21,064 bases of DNA from a virus. The position numbers were made by a program, and so were the translations under genes. Positions 20,896 through 21,064 of this stretch are shown one piece after another (positions within the stretch are counted from its first letter, which is position 1; the number at the start of each line of letters is the position of its first letter). A model generated the notes under the pieces. That model saw only the letters and a program-made list of their open reading frames with translations, had not been told where the DNA came from and ran no database searches. Location of the stretch: the IMG/VR virus record IMGVR_UViG_3300010885_020684, positions 1-21,064 of that record. One strand, 5' to 3'.

Positions 20896-21057
20896 ATGAT
20901 AGATAAAAAAGACATGAGTCTTAGAGAGATTGAGTATTTGCGTAAGCATACTCTGACACCCGAACAACGACATGAGTTGATTAGGGACAAGTTAGAGCGT
21001 GCCGAGCGTATGCGACTACGCCCTAAGATTCAAGAGCGTAAACAAATCTATACTTAA
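20896..21057 (+). CDS. Small basic helical protein
   Basis: 53 residues from ATG 20896 with AAGGA (20886-20890) 5 nt upstream; the frame stays open further upstream but those starts lie across the terminator and are rejected. The protein is highly charged and predicted to be almost entirely helical (SLREIEYLRKHTLTPEQ, then HELIRDKLERAERMR), with many Arg and Lys. Size and charge suit a nucleic-acid-binding or host-takeover protein. No family was recognised. The gene may be followed by others beyond the window. Confidence 0.75.
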   Translation: MIDKKDMSLREIEYLRKHTLTPEQRHELIRDKLERAERMRLRPKIQERKQIYT

Positions 21058-21064
21058 CAGTATA

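Noticed and set aside
1-21064. CRISPR arrays, insertion sequences, integrase or attachment sites
   Set aside because: No spaced direct-repeat arrays, terminal inverted repeats, transposase or integrase motifs were seen in the window; the repeats present are short and regulatory in position.

Overview
The window reads as part of the genome of a T4-type myovirus (Caudoviricetes). It holds a large terminase with ATPase and nuclease motifs (gp17-like), a gp32-like single-stranded-DNA-binding protein, a UvsX recombinase and a UvsY-like mediator. It also has T4-style late promoter octamers (GATAAATA/CATAAATA) and two tRNA genes with encoded CCA. Almost everything lies on the + strand in tightly packed genes with ATGA or TGATG overlaps. 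The host cannot be read directly. Near-consensus sigma70 promoters, Shine-Dalgarno sites and a Bug/TctC-type periplasmic binding protein (a family greatly expanded in Burkholderiales) point to a Gram-negative proteobacterium, perhaps an aquatic betaproteobacterium; this is inference.

Region 1 (1-4705), head-related late genes: the tail of an upstream gene, a two-layer alpha/beta protein, a 923-residue modular and largely disordered protein with AT-hook-like and Cys-rich segments, two small paralogues, and a small conserved protein. Region 2 (4694-8895): a lone minus-strand HNH nuclease squeezed between head genes and terL, then terL, a 2OG-Fe(II) oxygenase-like protein and a 489-residue probable virion protein, closed by a terminator. 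Region 3 (8895-13936), replication and recombination: a sigma70 promoter overlapped by a late octamer, a leader with three 13-nt TTAAGG repeats, gene 32, a terminator-like hairpin inside the next gene, an unknown protein coupled to a radical SAM enzyme, uvsX, a small acidic protein, uvsY and another small protein. Region 4 (13933-20655), cargo: a methyltransferase, a nucleotidyltransferase-cupin fusion, a 508-residue possible PD-(D/E)XK protein, tRNA-Ile2(CAT), a small membrane protein, tRNA-Arg(TCT), two PP-loop ATPase paralogues and a secreted Bug/TctC solute-binding protein. Region 5 (20652-21064): a consensus promoter, a 44-codon leader ORF, an attenuator-like terminator/antiterminator pair and a small basic gene.

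The main observations are these. (a) Four or five proteins begin with a 9-10 residue peptide ending in (I/L)xE, resembling the T4 capsid-targeting sequence that sends internal proteins into the prohead and is cleaved by the gp21 protease. Two of them (489 and 508 residues) share a nearly identical GATAAATAACAxTATG upstream module, which would place the late start site on the start codon itself. (b) The gp32 leader carries evenly spaced repeats that resemble an autoregulatory operator. (c) Two PP-loop enzymes sit immediately after phage tRNA genes, one of which looks like a lysidine-type tRNA-Ile2. (d) A phage carries an exported tricarboxylate/Bug-type binding protein. (e) A possible leader-peptide attenuator lies at the right edge.
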